A stretch of 64,000 bases of DNA from Elizabethkingia meningoseptica_A. GTDB lineage: Bacteria; Bacteroidota; Bacteroidia; Flavobacteriales; Weeksellaceae. Shown here one piece after another: positions 43,018-52,294 of this stretch. Position numbers and translations under genes: made by a program. The notes beneath the pieces are model-generated. The model had not been told where the DNA came from. It searched no databases and saw nothing but the letters and a program-made list of their open reading frames with translations. Where the stretch lies: contig NZ_JBJDLK010000003.1 in assembly GCF_045762675.1 (NCBI RefSeq), forward strand, positions 372,001-436,000, in the 5' to 3' direction. Every line of letters starts with the position of its first letter. The first letter of the stretch is position 1.

Positions 43018-44421
43018 ATGGCTTTAAGCAGAATCTGGAGTGCTTTTATTATTGTTGCCATTGCTGTGGCAAGTATCAAATACCTCAGCTCTAACGACTA
43101 TAAATCGATCTACAATGATATGATTGTAGGAAAAAGCGGGGATACTATACAGATAGAAAAGAAAAATATTGCACAGTTCTCTCCTGCTGTACGGGATTCT
43201 GTTATTAAAAATCCACATTACCAGGAAAACAGAATACATTACAGTAAAAAAGATGGGAATAACGATGTTAATGTTTATCGTATTCAGTCCACAGACGGCG
43301 TTATAGGAACCAGCAAAACTGCAGTAGAGATCTGTATTGGTCTTGTAGGGATTATGACCATATTCATGGGGTTTATGAGTATTGCAGAAAAGGCTGGCGG
43401 CATTAGCTTCCTTAGTCGTTTAATACAACCTTTCTTCTCTAAATTATTTCCGGAAATACCCAAAGGACATCCTTCATTCGGGCATATGATGCTTAATTTC
43501 AGTGCAAACCTTCTGGGACTGGACAATGCGGCCACTCCTTTTGGGCTGAAAGCCATGGAAAGTCTGCAGACGCTTAATCCTAATAAAGACAGGGCCAGTA
43601 ATGCGCAGATTATGTTCCTGTGCCTTCATGCCAGTGGTCTTACCTTAATTCCGGTAAGCATTATCGCCATTCGCGCTTCCATGAAATCAGCGACACCCAC
43701 AGATATATTCCTGCCGTGTATGATCGCTACATTCTTTGCAACAATGGCGGCGATGATTATTGTTTCTGTAAAGCAAAAGATCAATCTTTTACAACCGGTT
43801 ATTCTCGCTTACATAGGTGGAATTTCGGTTATTATTGCGCTTTTGGTTATGTTCCTTGTACAACTGAACAAAGAAGAGCTGGATGACTTCAGTAAACTCT
43901 TAAGCAACGGAATTATCCTTCTTATATTCCTGCTGATTGTATTGGGTGGTATCTACAAAAAGATTAACATCTTCGATGCTTTTATAGAGGGAGCAAAAGA
44001 AGGGTTTTACACCTGTGTGAAGATCATTCCTTATCTGGTTGGAATTCTTATTGCTATTTCATTATTAAGAACCAGCGGTGTATTTGATGTTATACTGGAC
44101 GGTATGAAATATCTGGCAAGTCTTTCACATCTGGATACCCGATTTGTAGACGGACTTCCTACTGCGTTAATTAAACCATTAAGCGGTTCCGGTGCCCGCG
44201 GAATGATGGTAGATACCATGCAGACCTTCGGACCGGATAGTTTCCAGGGAAGGCTTTCTGCTATCTTACAGGGAAGCTCCGACACCACATTTTATGTCAT
44301 TGCAGTATACTTTGGTGCCGTTTCTATACGGGATACGCGTTATACCGTAGGAGCTATGTTGTTAGCGGATTTAGTAGGTATTGTTACCTCTATTTTATTA
44401 GCTTATATGTTTTTTGGATAA
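43018..44421 (+). CDS. SpmA-SpmB-like fusion, nucleoside recognition (Gate) membrane protein
   Basis: Polytopic membrane protein with two Gate domains in tandem. The first half resembles SpmA (HPSFGHMMLNFSANLLGLDN then AATPFGLKAMESLQ), the second SpmB (GAKEGFYTCVKIIPYLVGIL, KPLSGSGARGMMVDTMQTFG and GPDSFQGRLSAILQGSSDTT). About 10-12 helices in 467 residues. In Bacillus the two proteins act in spore maturation; this organism is a non-sporulating Bacteroidota, so the role is different and unknown. It is 13 bases upstream of a small cytoplasmic gene. Confidence 0.88.
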   Translation: MALSRIWSAFIIVAIAVASIKYLSSNDYKSIYNDMIVGKSGDTIQIEKKNIAQFSPAVRDSVIKNPHYQENRIHYSKKDGNNDVNVYRIQSTDGVIGTSKTAVEICIGLVGIMTIFMGFMSIAEKAGGISFLSRLIQPFFSKLFPEIPKGHPSFGHMMLNFSANLLGLDNAATPFGLKAMESLQTLNPNKDRASNAQIMFLCLHASGLTLIPVSIIAIRASMKSATPTDIFLPCMIATFFATMAAMIIVSVKQKINLLQPVILAYIGGISVIIALLVMFLVQLNKEELDDFSKLLSNGIILLIFLLIVLGGIYKKINIFDAFIEGAKEGFYTCVKIIPYLVGILIAISLLRTSGVFDVILDGMKYLASLSHLDTRFVDGLPTALIKPLSGSGARGMMVDTMQTFGPDSFQGRLSAILQGSSDTTFYVIAVYFGAVSIRDTRYTVGAMLLADLVGIVTSILLAYMFFG

Positions 44422-44434
44422 ATAAAACCGGAAT

Positions 44435-44815
44435 ATGATTCAGGATAAAGATTTTACATTACGATTAATAAGACAATTATCTCAGGCACTGGAAAAGCTG
44501 CTTCTGGGTAAACCGGAAGAAAGCCTGATGCAGAAAGAACTGGATTTTGATTCTTTGATGCGGGATATTTTCAAAATGAACTTTCAGGAAGTTTCTTCTA
44601 AAACAAGCGATGAACTTATTCAGCTTGTAGAGGAAAGAGAAACAAAAGATCATCAGGACTATTATGAAATGCTGGGAAATCTTTTTTATTTCCACTATAA
44701 GCAGGAAAGCAATGCTGATTATGCTCAGAAAGCAAAAGCAATGTATCAGAAATACCTGCAGACAAGTGGTATTTTCGCCTTACCTATTATCAACCGGATC
44801 AATAGTATTCAGTAA
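44435..44815 (+). CDS. Small helical protein of unknown function
   Basis: The 126-residue protein has no recognised catalytic motif. It looks all-helical, and the C-terminal part (YYEMLGNLFYFHYKQESNAD then YAQKAKAMYQKYLQ) resembles a TPR-like hairpin. It starts 13 bases after the SpmA-SpmB fusion in the same direction and is probably co-expressed. DUF6483 is a possible family, at low confidence. Confidence 0.65.
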   Translation: MIQDKDFTLRLIRQLSQALEKLLLGKPEESLMQKELDFDSLMRDIFKMNFQEVSSKTSDELIQLVEERETKDHQDYYEMLGNLFYFHYKQESNADYAQKAKAMYQKYLQTSGIFALPIINRINSIQ

Positions 44816-44947
44816 CCCTATTTTTAAGGAGATAATACAAGGGCACAAAAAAATGTACAACATCGTGCTTTTAAGGCACTATACCTTATCTCACGATAAA
44901 GAATGCCAATAGAAAATCATAGACTTTCCAATATGGAACAACTATAA

Positions 44948-44974
44948 AAAACGCCACATATTTTGTGGCGTTTT
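44948..44974. terminator. Bidirectional intrinsic terminator
   Basis: AAAACGCCACA/TGTGGCGTTTT stem with a 5-base loop; on the minus strand a T-run follows it, ending the DUF6909-like gene. Confidence 0.88.
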
Positions 44975-44980
44975 ATTTAA

Positions 44981-46699
44981 TTATTTCTTTTTCTGGAGTT
45001 GGTTTTCAATAATTTTTTCCAGAATTCTCAATGTAATAAGATAGGTTGGTTTTACACCAGTAAGACCCAATCCTCCTGAAGATAGCGTACTACCCGTTTC
45101 CAGTGGATTATCCGAGGCATAATAAGCATAACAAAGGAATAAGTCTTCCTCGATATGGTTTCTGATTTTTGATGCAATCTGAATTGCTTTCTGATAGTGA
45201 GCTCCTTCCATTTCAAGACCAACGGCTTTCCATGATGTATTCATAAAGTAAGAAAGGATATCCTTATTCTGAAGAGATGTTCCCAATACCGTGATCATAC
45301 TGCCTTCAAATGCTTTCAGTTCATCATCAACAAAGTCATCCTTACTCAGTGCATTTTTAAACACATAGTTATCTGCTGTTCCTTCAAAAATATGAGAAGT
45401 CGGAATCATAATATCACCTTTACCTCCGGTAAGAATACCGGCTTTCCCCATCACAGAAACTGACTTTACATTCATTTTAAAAGTCATGTTATTTGTTTCA
45501 AAAGGTCGGAGCAATTCATCCATTACTTCAAAAGCCTGCTCTCCGAAAGCATAATCAAATACCATAATAACATCATCACCGGAATACTTATAGTGTCCCA
45601 ATGGCGTGTTTTTAAGTTCTGTTTTAGCAAGATCTATGATCTGCACATCGATATTACTGCCACTGTTGTCATCTATGTAAATAACACTCTTATTCTGGCC
45701 ATAATCCGATATTTTATCTCTAAGTTCTTTTGTATTACTTATTTTCTGATACAAAAGGTAATCTGCTTCCTTCGTTACTTTCTTATTCAGGGCATCATTC
45801 GCAAAAAGTACATTCTGTACACTGTGCATATTGGCACTAATAATATGTAAAGGTCTTTCATGAAGATTATTCTCCACCAAAACTCTCTTTACATTGTTTG
45901 CCCATTTTTCACCAAAGAAATGGTGTCCTACACGCTCCTGAAGGATTGCACTGAAGTAGATCTCACGTTCTCTGTTCTCTTTCCAGTCTTCCAGGCTGAT
46001 CTGCCCTAACCAGTAAATGATTTTGAACAGGCGGTCCGGATTATCATCATCACCAAAATTGTTATACGCGTCGAGCGTATCATCAAATGGTCTGCCTAAC
46101 AATGCTGAAAGATGAACCAATGCCACTTCTTTCTCTTTTCTGGAGAACTTTTTCTCTCCTAAAGCTACTTCTTCTATGATTTTCCATACGCGCTTCGGGC
46201 GTCCGCCTTCATTCATATCAAATCCTATATCACGGATTTTATCCGCTTCAAGGTATAAAAAGGTAAGGTGAGTCAGAATATCATAAATTTCTGATCTCCC
46301 CAAAAGAACCTCTATATTCATTTGATGCTCATCGATACGATAGCAGTTTCTTCGACGTTTTTTAGGGACAATCGGATCAAAGCTTCCTTTTTCAAAGCCT
46401 TCATCTGATGTCAGGTGAATAAAGGCACATTCCTCAATCCCCTCCGGTAGCCTGTCTAATACATACAAAAGACCATTGAGTTCTACTTTGTTGGGATTCC
46501 CCATACTGCCATAGATCTCTGGCTGAATAATCATTAAAAGTTTTCGTAATGCTTCTCCGGAAATACCTCCTGGTTTGAAAAACCCTCTGTAGAATAAGTG
46601 CCGCATGGAAACATAGATACGCTCGATAGCCTCTGTCGTTTCTCTCGCTCTTGAATTTACCATACTGTTTCTTTTAGCAAATATAGGAGATATTCTCAT
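44981..46699 (-). CDS. Large protein (DUF6909-like) with nucleoside-phosphorylase-like C-terminal domain
   Basis: Cytoplasmic 572-residue protein of unknown function, probably DUF6909. The N-terminal ~310 residues are helical (RARETTEAIERIYVSMRHLF). The C-terminal ~200 residues read like the PNP/MTA nucleosidase fold: GKAGILTGGKGDIMIPTSHI then FEGTADNYVF (phosphate/nucleoside loop), SWKAVGLEMEGAHYQKAI (the EMEG ribose-binding Glu) and YASDNPLE (the Asp after Ser). The start at 46699 is taken, but an ATG at 46663 (MVNSRARETTEAIERI) would also fit. Activity is not established. Confidence 0.7.
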   Translation of the reverse strand: MRISPIFAKRNSMVNSRARETTEAIERIYVSMRHLFYRGFFKPGGISGEALRKLLMIIQPEIYGSMGNPNKVELNGLLYVLDRLPEGIEECAFIHLTSDEGFEKGSFDPIVPKKRRRNCYRIDEHQMNIEVLLGRSEIYDILTHLTFLYLEADKIRDIGFDMNEGGRPKRVWKIIEEVALGEKKFSRKEKEVALVHLSALLGRPFDDTLDAYNNFGDDDNPDRLFKIIYWLGQISLEDWKENREREIYFSAILQERVGHHFFGEKWANNVKRVLVENNLHERPLHIISANMHSVQNVLFANDALNKKVTKEADYLLYQKISNTKELRDKISDYGQNKSVIYIDDNSGSNIDVQIIDLAKTELKNTPLGHYKYSGDDVIMVFDYAFGEQAFEVMDELLRPFETNNMTFKMNVKSVSVMGKAGILTGGKGDIMIPTSHIFEGTADNYVFKNALSKDDFVDDELKAFEGSMITVLGTSLQNKDILSYFMNTSWKAVGLEMEGAHYQKAIQIASKIRNHIEEDLFLCYAYYASDNPLETGSTLSSGGLGLTGVKPTYLITLRILEKIIENQLQKKK

Positions 46700-46816
46700 T
46701 CTGTGAAAATATTATATCCTGTACCCACCATAAAAAGACTATTATTAATTTTATTTAATAAAGCTTAAAAGAACATTAATTCACTTTTTACTCATAATTG
46801 ATATGACCCCATCATG

Positions 46817-46849
46817 AAAAAAGCACCTCCTTATTTTGGAAGTGCTTTT
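46817..46849 (-). terminator. Intrinsic terminator after glyS
   Basis: AAAAGCAC-type stem with one mismatch (pairs with GTGCTTTT) and a T-run on the minus strand, just after the glyS stop. Confidence 0.8.
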
Positions 46850-46870
46850 ATTATATCCAGTAATACTGTA

Positions 46871-48412
46871 TTATACTTTGCTTAAAAGTGTTCTGAAGTT
46901 CACTTTCTCGTCGATAATTCTTCTCAGTTCAGAAACCGGGACTCTTTCCTGCTTCATTGTATCTCTGTCTCTTAATGTCACAGTATGATCATTTAAAGAA
47001 TCATGATCAATTGTTATACAGAATGGTGTTCCTAAGGCATCATTTCTTCTGTAACGTTTACCTATACTGTCTTTATCTTCATAAATAAGATTGAAATCAT
47101 ATTTAAGGTCGTTAAAGATCTTTTCTGCATATTCACCTAGCCCGTCTTTCTTCATTAAAGGAAGAATTGCAGCCTTTACAGGTGCTAATGCCGGCGGAAG
47201 AGAAAGTACTGTTCTTTCAGATCCGTCTTCAAGGACTTCATCTTTAAGACAATGAGAGAAGATTGCCAGGAATAATCTGTCTAAACCGACAGAAGTTTCC
47301 ACAACATATGGTACATAACTTTCATTTCTTTCAGGATCGAAATACTGTAATTTCTTACCGGAATATTGTTCATGTGCAGAAAGGTCAAAATCCGTTCTGC
47401 TGTGAATTCCTTCCAGTTCTTTGAAACCAAACGGGAATTTAAATTCTATATCAGCTGCTGCATTTGCGTAATGCGCAAGTTTCTCATGATCATGGAATTT
47501 ATAATTTTCTTCCCCAAGACCTAAAGCCAGGTGCCAGTTCAAACGCGTTCGCTTCCATTTTTCATAGAACTCCAGTTCTGTTCCCGGAGCTACGAAAAAC
47601 TGCATTTCCATCTGTTCGAATTCACGCATTCTGAAAATAAACTGTCTTGCCACAATTTCGTTACGGAAAGCTTTTCCGATCTGCGCGATACCAAAAGGCA
47701 ATTTATGACGTGACGTTTTCTGAACATTCAGATAATTTACAAAAATACCCTGTGCTGTTTCAGGACGAAGATAAAGATCCATTGCGCTTTCAGCTGCTGC
47801 TCCAAGCTTGGTACCAAACATCAGGTTAAATTGTCTTACCTCAGTCCAGTTTTTAGAACCCGTATCCGGATCCGCAATTTCCAGCTCCTCGATTAAAGAT
47901 TTTACGTCTGCCAGATCATTATTATCAAGAGATTTAGCCAAACGGGATAAAATCGTTTTTTGCTTTTCTCTGTATTCAATAACCCTTGGGTTTGTCGTTT
48001 CAAACTGTGCTTTATCAAAAGCTTCTCCAAAACGTTTTGCTGCTTTTTCAATTTCTTTCTGCGCCTTGTCTTCAAGCTTAGCACAATAATCCTCAACAAG
48101 CACATCGGCACGGAAACGTTTCTTGGAATCTTTATTATCAATTAACGGATCATTGAAAGCGTCTACGTGTCCGGAAGCTTTCCAGATCGTAGGGTGCATA
48201 AAGATTGCAGAATCTATCCCTACAATATTCTCGTTCAGCTGAACCATTGCTTTCCACCAATATTGTTTAATATTGTTCTTAAGCTCAGCTCCGTTCTGTC
48301 CGTAGTCATATATTGCAGAAAGTCCATCATAGATTTCACTGGACGGAAAAATAAAACCATACTCTTTAGCGTGAGAGATCACTTTCTTGAAAACGTCTTC
48401 CTGTTTAGCCAT
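46871..48412 (-). CDS. glyS: Glycyl-tRNA synthetase, alpha2 type
   Basis: Class II synthetase charging tRNA-Gly. The single-chain 513-residue form (rather than the alpha2beta2 type) has GFIFPSSEIYDGLSAIYDYG near the N-terminus, motif 2 at AFRNEIVARQFIFRMREFEQ then MEMQFF, LRPETAQGIF, motif 3 at ETSVGLDRLFLAIF and the C-terminal anticodon-binding domain (FNLIYEDKDSIGKRYRRNDA). It has a well-spaced promoter at 48429-48459. Confidence 0.96.
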   Translation of the reverse strand: MAKQEDVFKKVISHAKEYGFIFPSSEIYDGLSAIYDYGQNGAELKNNIKQYWWKAMVQLNENIVGIDSAIFMHPTIWKASGHVDAFNDPLIDNKDSKKRFRADVLVEDYCAKLEDKAQKEIEKAAKRFGEAFDKAQFETTNPRVIEYREKQKTILSRLAKSLDNNDLADVKSLIEELEIADPDTGSKNWTEVRQFNLMFGTKLGAAAESAMDLYLRPETAQGIFVNYLNVQKTSRHKLPFGIAQIGKAFRNEIVARQFIFRMREFEQMEMQFFVAPGTELEFYEKWKRTRLNWHLALGLGEENYKFHDHEKLAHYANAAADIEFKFPFGFKELEGIHSRTDFDLSAHEQYSGKKLQYFDPERNESYVPYVVETSVGLDRLFLAIFSHCLKDEVLEDGSERTVLSLPPALAPVKAAILPLMKKDGLGEYAEKIFNDLKYDFNLIYEDKDSIGKRYRRNDALGTPFCITIDHDSLNDHTVTLRDRDTMKQERVPVSELRRIIDEKVNFRTLLSKV

Positions 48413-48710
48413 AATAATATTTAAAGTACAAAAGTAAGTTTTTTAAAGGGTTCTTTCAATTTTTTCAAAGAAGTCCTGATTATTTTATGCAAAAAATGGT
48501 ACGAAATATGAATTACAAATCACCTGAAAAATTGGAAAATCAGATTCTCTAAATTGTCAGTGCTCCTGTAATCATTATTAATACACAAATAACAGCGAGT
48601 TATCAACAATTAGCATTTATAACCGTGATATTTCAGGGTTTGCATAAAATGAAATTTTTTTTCCAAAATCTTATATGTATTTTTGACGTTAGAAAATCAA
48701 TAAATCTACA
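48413..48710. other. Divergent glyS-mutL intergenic region
   Basis: This 298-base gap carries the glyS promoter on the minus strand and a TATTTTTG -7 box (48678-48685) for mutL, 26 bases before its ATG. No gene or hairpin is evident in the rest. Confidence 0.55.
48429..48459 (-). promoter_or_regulatory. Promoter of glyS
   Basis: On the minus strand TACTTTTG (48429-48436) matches TAnnTTTG, with TTG (48457-48459) 20 bases upstream. The -7 box ends about 17 bases before the glyS ATG. Confidence 0.6.
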
Positions 48711-50489
48711 ATGCCTGATATTATTAGACTTCTGCCTGACCACGTAGCCAACCAAATTGCCGCCGGTGAAGTGGTGCAAAGGCCTGCCTCTATCGTTAAA
48801 GAATTAATGGAAAATGCCATCGACGCCGGTGCCACTTCCATTGAGCTTATGGTAAAGGATGGTGGCAGAACTTTGGTACAAGTTGTAGATAACGGAAACG
48901 GAATGTCTGCAACCGACGCAAGACTTGCTTTTGAGCGCCATGCAACATCCAAAATAAGAACAACTGAAGATATTTTTCGTATCGCAACCAAAGGGTTCCG
49001 CGGAGAGGCTCTTGCCTCAATCGCTGCTGTTGCACAGGTTGATCTTAAAACAAAACAACCGGAATCATCATATGGTACCCATATCATGATTCATGGTGGT
49101 GAACTTATTGAACAGGAACCTGTACAAAGTACCGACGGAAGTAATTTTGCAATAAAGAATCTTTTTTATAATGTTCCGGCAAGAAGAAAGTTTTTAAAGT
49201 CCGATAATGTTGAGATCCGCCATATCATGGACGAATTTCAGCGTGTGGCACTTGCACATCCTACACTGGAATTTTCATTCTACAATAATGAATCTGAGGT
49301 ATTTCGTTTAAGAAAAAGCACAGAAATACAAAGAATTATTGATATTTTCGGAAGACGCTTACATACCTTATTAGTTCCTATAAAAGAAGAAACGGATTGG
49401 GTAAGATTAACCGGATATGTAGGAAAACCTGAAGCGGCAAGAAAAAACAGAGGAGAGCAATTCTTCTTTGTTAACGGACGTTACTTTAAGAGTCCGTATT
49501 TATCCCGCGCTGTTCAGGAAGCTTTCGAAGGACTTTTACAACCTCAGTATATCCCAAGTTACTTTTTATTCCTGGAAATTGCTCCGGAAAAAATAGATGT
49601 AAACATACACCCTCAGAAAACAGAAGTGAAATTTGAGGATGAGAATGTCATTTTTGCAATGCTGCGTTCTTCAATCAAAAGATCATTGGGAATTTATAAT
49701 ATTTCTCCGAGTCTGGATTTTGACAGAGAACCTATGCGTGATGATCTTTTGGTTACACGTCCTGGTAATTCAGACAGAGTTGTTATACCTTCTATTCAGG
49801 TAGACCGCAATTACAATCCTTTTCTGGAAGAATCTTCTGCTCCGAAACAACAGGAAATTGTTAATCTGAACGAAATGTATCAGACAAGCGTTTCTCCATC
49901 TCCGTCTAAGATCAACTTATTTGATGAAGATGATACTGAGGATGAACTTATGCGACTTCCAAATGGTTTCTGGCTTTATAATCATAATAATAAAACCCTG
50001 ATGCTGGATCTTGGAAGAATGCATCAGTTGGTTCTTTACCAGAAAAAACAAAAAAAGAAATCCTCTCCAAGCAGTAGTCAGAAACTTTTATTCTCTCATG
50101 AAGTTTTCCTGAATGAAGTAGAAAAAATGACTTATCTGGCTGTAAGAGAAAAGTTATTAAATCTGGGATTTGACCTTAATCTGGATGCTGATGGGCATAC
50201 GCTTCACATCCATGCAATGCCTGAAGATCTCTCTGAAAAAGATGTTGTTCCTCTTATGCAAAGAATATTTGCAGAATATGAAGACGGACACATTGACTTT
50301 TTCGAATTTTTCGAAAGCAAGCAGGTAAAGTTACAATCTAAATCCAATTTTGATTTCCACCAGAAAGAAGATGTGGTAAATCTTATTGAGGATTTTTCTG
50401 CTTTAGGCTTCCCGGAATACAACCATAACAAAAAGAAATGTTATATAGAGCTGCCGATAGAGGAGCTTAAAAACAAGCTTAAAATGTAA
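48711..50489 (+). CDS. mutL: DNA mismatch repair protein MutL lacking endonuclease motifs
   Basis: Mismatch-repair ATPase. The GHKL N-terminal domain is intact (LPDHVANQIAAGEVVQRPAS, KELMENAIDAGAT, VVDNGNGM, KGFRGEALASI). In the C-terminal domain, the place of the metal-binding DQHAxxExxxxE is LMLDLGRMHQLVLYQ (residues 431-445), so only Asp433 and His438 remain. The CPHGRP-type motif near the C-terminus is YNHNKKKCYIEL (about 570-581). It therefore looks non-endonucleolytic. The 592-residue length is normal, so no truncation. It precedes the rhomboid gene by 5 bases. Confidence 0.94.
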   Translation: MPDIIRLLPDHVANQIAAGEVVQRPASIVKELMENAIDAGATSIELMVKDGGRTLVQVVDNGNGMSATDARLAFERHATSKIRTTEDIFRIATKGFRGEALASIAAVAQVDLKTKQPESSYGTHIMIHGGELIEQEPVQSTDGSNFAIKNLFYNVPARRKFLKSDNVEIRHIMDEFQRVALAHPTLEFSFYNNESEVFRLRKSTEIQRIIDIFGRRLHTLLVPIKEETDWVRLTGYVGKPEAARKNRGEQFFFVNGRYFKSPYLSRAVQEAFEGLLQPQYIPSYFLFLEIAPEKIDVNIHPQKTEVKFEDENVIFAMLRSSIKRSLGIYNISPSLDFDREPMRDDLLVTRPGNSDRVVIPSIQVDRNYNPFLEESSAPKQQEIVNLNEMYQTSVSPSPSKINLFDEDDTEDELMRLPNGFWLYNHNNKTLMLDLGRMHQLVLYQKKQKKKSSPSSSQKLLFSHEVFLNEVEKMTYLAVREKLLNLGFDLNLDADGHTLHIHAMPEDLSEKDVVPLMQRIFAEYEDGHIDFFEFFESKQVKLQSKSNFDFHQKEDVVNLIEDFSALGFPEYNHNKKKCYIELPIEELKNKLKM

Positions 50490-50494
50490 AAAAT

Positions 50495-51259
50495 ATGCAA
50501 AGATATATTCCCCCGGTTACCAAAACTTTACTTATTGTAAATATCCTGCTTTTTGTAGCAACCTTTTTATTAGAGGGAGCGGGGATTGATTTAGGTGTTA
50601 TTTTGGGTGCTTTTTTCCCGGGATCTCCAAACTTTCAGTTTTACCAGGTAATTACGCATATGTTTATGCATGGTGGCTTTGCCCACATTTTGTTTAATAT
50701 GATTGCATTATGGTCTTTTGGATCTGCAATTGAAATGGCACTGGGACCAAAGAAATATGCCATATTTTATTTTGTATGCGGTTTGGGAGCCTATGTACTT
50801 TTTAATATCGTTAATTATATCCAGGTTGATCATCTTATCAACAGCCTTGTCGCTCAGGGAACCGATATAGAACAAGTTTTCCATCTTTCAAAACGCAGCC
50901 TTAATGGAGGCTATATGTATGATATTCAGAATGCAACTTTCAGAGGAAACCCTAACGAAGTAAGTACGCTTTTCAGTTTTTTAAGCACACCTATGGTGGG
51001 TGCTTCCGGAGCTATATACGGTCTTTTGGTTGCTTTTGCAATGTTATATCCGGACGCTAAGATCATGATGCTTATACCACCTATCCCTATTAAAGCGAAA
51101 TATTTAATGCCTTTCCTTATTCTTGTGGAGTTTTTCCTAGGAATAAAAGATTATCAGGGTGACAATGTTGCACACTTTGCACACCTTGGTGGCGCGTTAA
51201 TTGCTTTTATCCTGATCAAAATCTGGACTAAAAACCGTTTCAGGATAGACCGCCGATGA
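50495..51259 (+). CDS. Rhomboid family intramembrane serine protease
   Basis: Cleaves membrane proteins inside the bilayer. Six membrane segments; the Ser is in VGASGAIYG and the His in HFAHLGGALIAF, with the HGGFAHILFNMIALWSFG helix typical of the family. A longer-than-usual loop of ~60 residues (INSLVAQGTDIEQVFHLSKR onward) sits between helices 3 and 4. The final ATGA overlaps the EEP gene start by 4 bases. Confidence 0.93.
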   Translation: MQRYIPPVTKTLLIVNILLFVATFLLEGAGIDLGVILGAFFPGSPNFQFYQVITHMFMHGGFAHILFNMIALWSFGSAIEMALGPKKYAIFYFVCGLGAYVLFNIVNYIQVDHLINSLVAQGTDIEQVFHLSKRSLNGGYMYDIQNATFRGNPNEVSTLFSFLSTPMVGASGAIYGLLVAFAMLYPDAKIMMLIPPIPIKAKYLMPFLILVEFFLGIKDYQGDNVAHFAHLGGALIAFILIKIWTKNRFRIDRR

Positions 51260-52239
51260 AAATTATTCGTTTAGTACTTACCATTATACACCTGGCAATA
51301 TTTTTTGCCCTTTCTGCAATGCTGCTTAACAGTATTGTGCCACCTAAGGTATTTAAATGGTTTAACTTTATTTCCCTGGCTTTTCCGCCGCTTATTATCA
51401 CCTATATTGTTCTTACCATTATATGGATTGCAAGCTGGAAAAAGCGTGCAATTGTATTCCTTATAGGCCTTCTTTTATTCTTCAACCCTATAAGAAGATG
51501 GGTAAATTACAGCCCGAACAATAAGGCGGGCAACCTAAAACTTATTACTTACAATATACATTCAGGGACCGATTTACCAACCTTGAAGGCTTTCATAGAA
51601 GGTGAATCTCCGGACATTGTATTTATTCAGGAAAAAGGTTATCATAACAAAGAATCTTTGACCTTTTCCGGATTAAAAAACGTTACTGAAGAGCGTGTGA
51701 TTTCCATTTACTCCAGATATCCGATAAAAAAATCCGGTGAAATTATAAACGATGGCAGCAACGGACACTCTTTATATGCTGATATCGACGTTAATGGGAA
51801 AATGGTTCGCTTTATCAATATTTACCTTGAGCCTTTTTATCTGAAAAAGGATATGCTGCGTCCCACACGGGATAATAAAATAAACGAGGAAAAAGCACGG
51901 ATATTAGGATCAAGAATGGCTGAAAGCTTCAGAATTCATCAGGATCAGGTAGCAGAAATCCGCTCTTTTGTTACGGACTCTCCTTATCCCGTTATTATCG
52001 GAGGCGACTTTAATTCAGTGCCTAATTCTTATGAATACTATCATTTAAGCAAAAACCTTAACGATGCTTTTATGGATGCTGGTTCAGGTTCGGCAACAAG
52101 TTTTCATGATTATAAATTTCCAATCCGTATAGATTATTTGTTCAACAGCCCTGAAATAAAGGCAACAAGCTACACTGTTAAAAGGGATTTAAAAATTTCT
52201 GATCATTTCCCTGTAATTTCTTCTTTTAAAATAAAATAA
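51256..52239 (+). CDS. Endonuclease/exonuclease/phosphatase family protein with N-terminal membrane helices
   Basis: Two to three membrane helices (residues about 1-85) precede an EEP catalytic domain: LKLITYNIHSG, DIVFIQEKGYH (Glu metal ligand), IIGGDFNSVPNS (Asp/Asn pair) and SDHFPVISSF (catalytic His). The active site is likely periplasmic or membrane-facing, so phosphodiester or phospholipid substrates are plausible (inference). It overlaps the rhomboid gene by 4 bases. Confidence 0.87.
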   Translation: MKIIRLVLTIIHLAIFFALSAMLLNSIVPPKVFKWFNFISLAFPPLIITYIVLTIIWIASWKKRAIVFLIGLLLFFNPIRRWVNYSPNNKAGNLKLITYNIHSGTDLPTLKAFIEGESPDIVFIQEKGYHNKESLTFSGLKNVTEERVISIYSRYPIKKSGEIINDGSNGHSLYADIDVNGKMVRFINIYLEPFYLKKDMLRPTRDNKINEEKARILGSRMAESFRIHQDQVAEIRSFVTDSPYPVIIGGDFNSVPNSYEYYHLSKNLNDAFMDAGSGSATSFHDYKFPIRIDYLFNSPEIKATSYTVKRDLKISDHFPVISSFKIK

Positions 52240-52294
52240 GTATTCTTTTTTTACGTTAATTTGTAAAACACGAACGTTAAAAATAGAATATATT

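Noticed and set aside
48717..49087. Antisense reading frames over the N-terminus of mutL
   Set aside because: The GHKL motifs of MutL occupy the plus strand; the opposite frames have no recognisable features.
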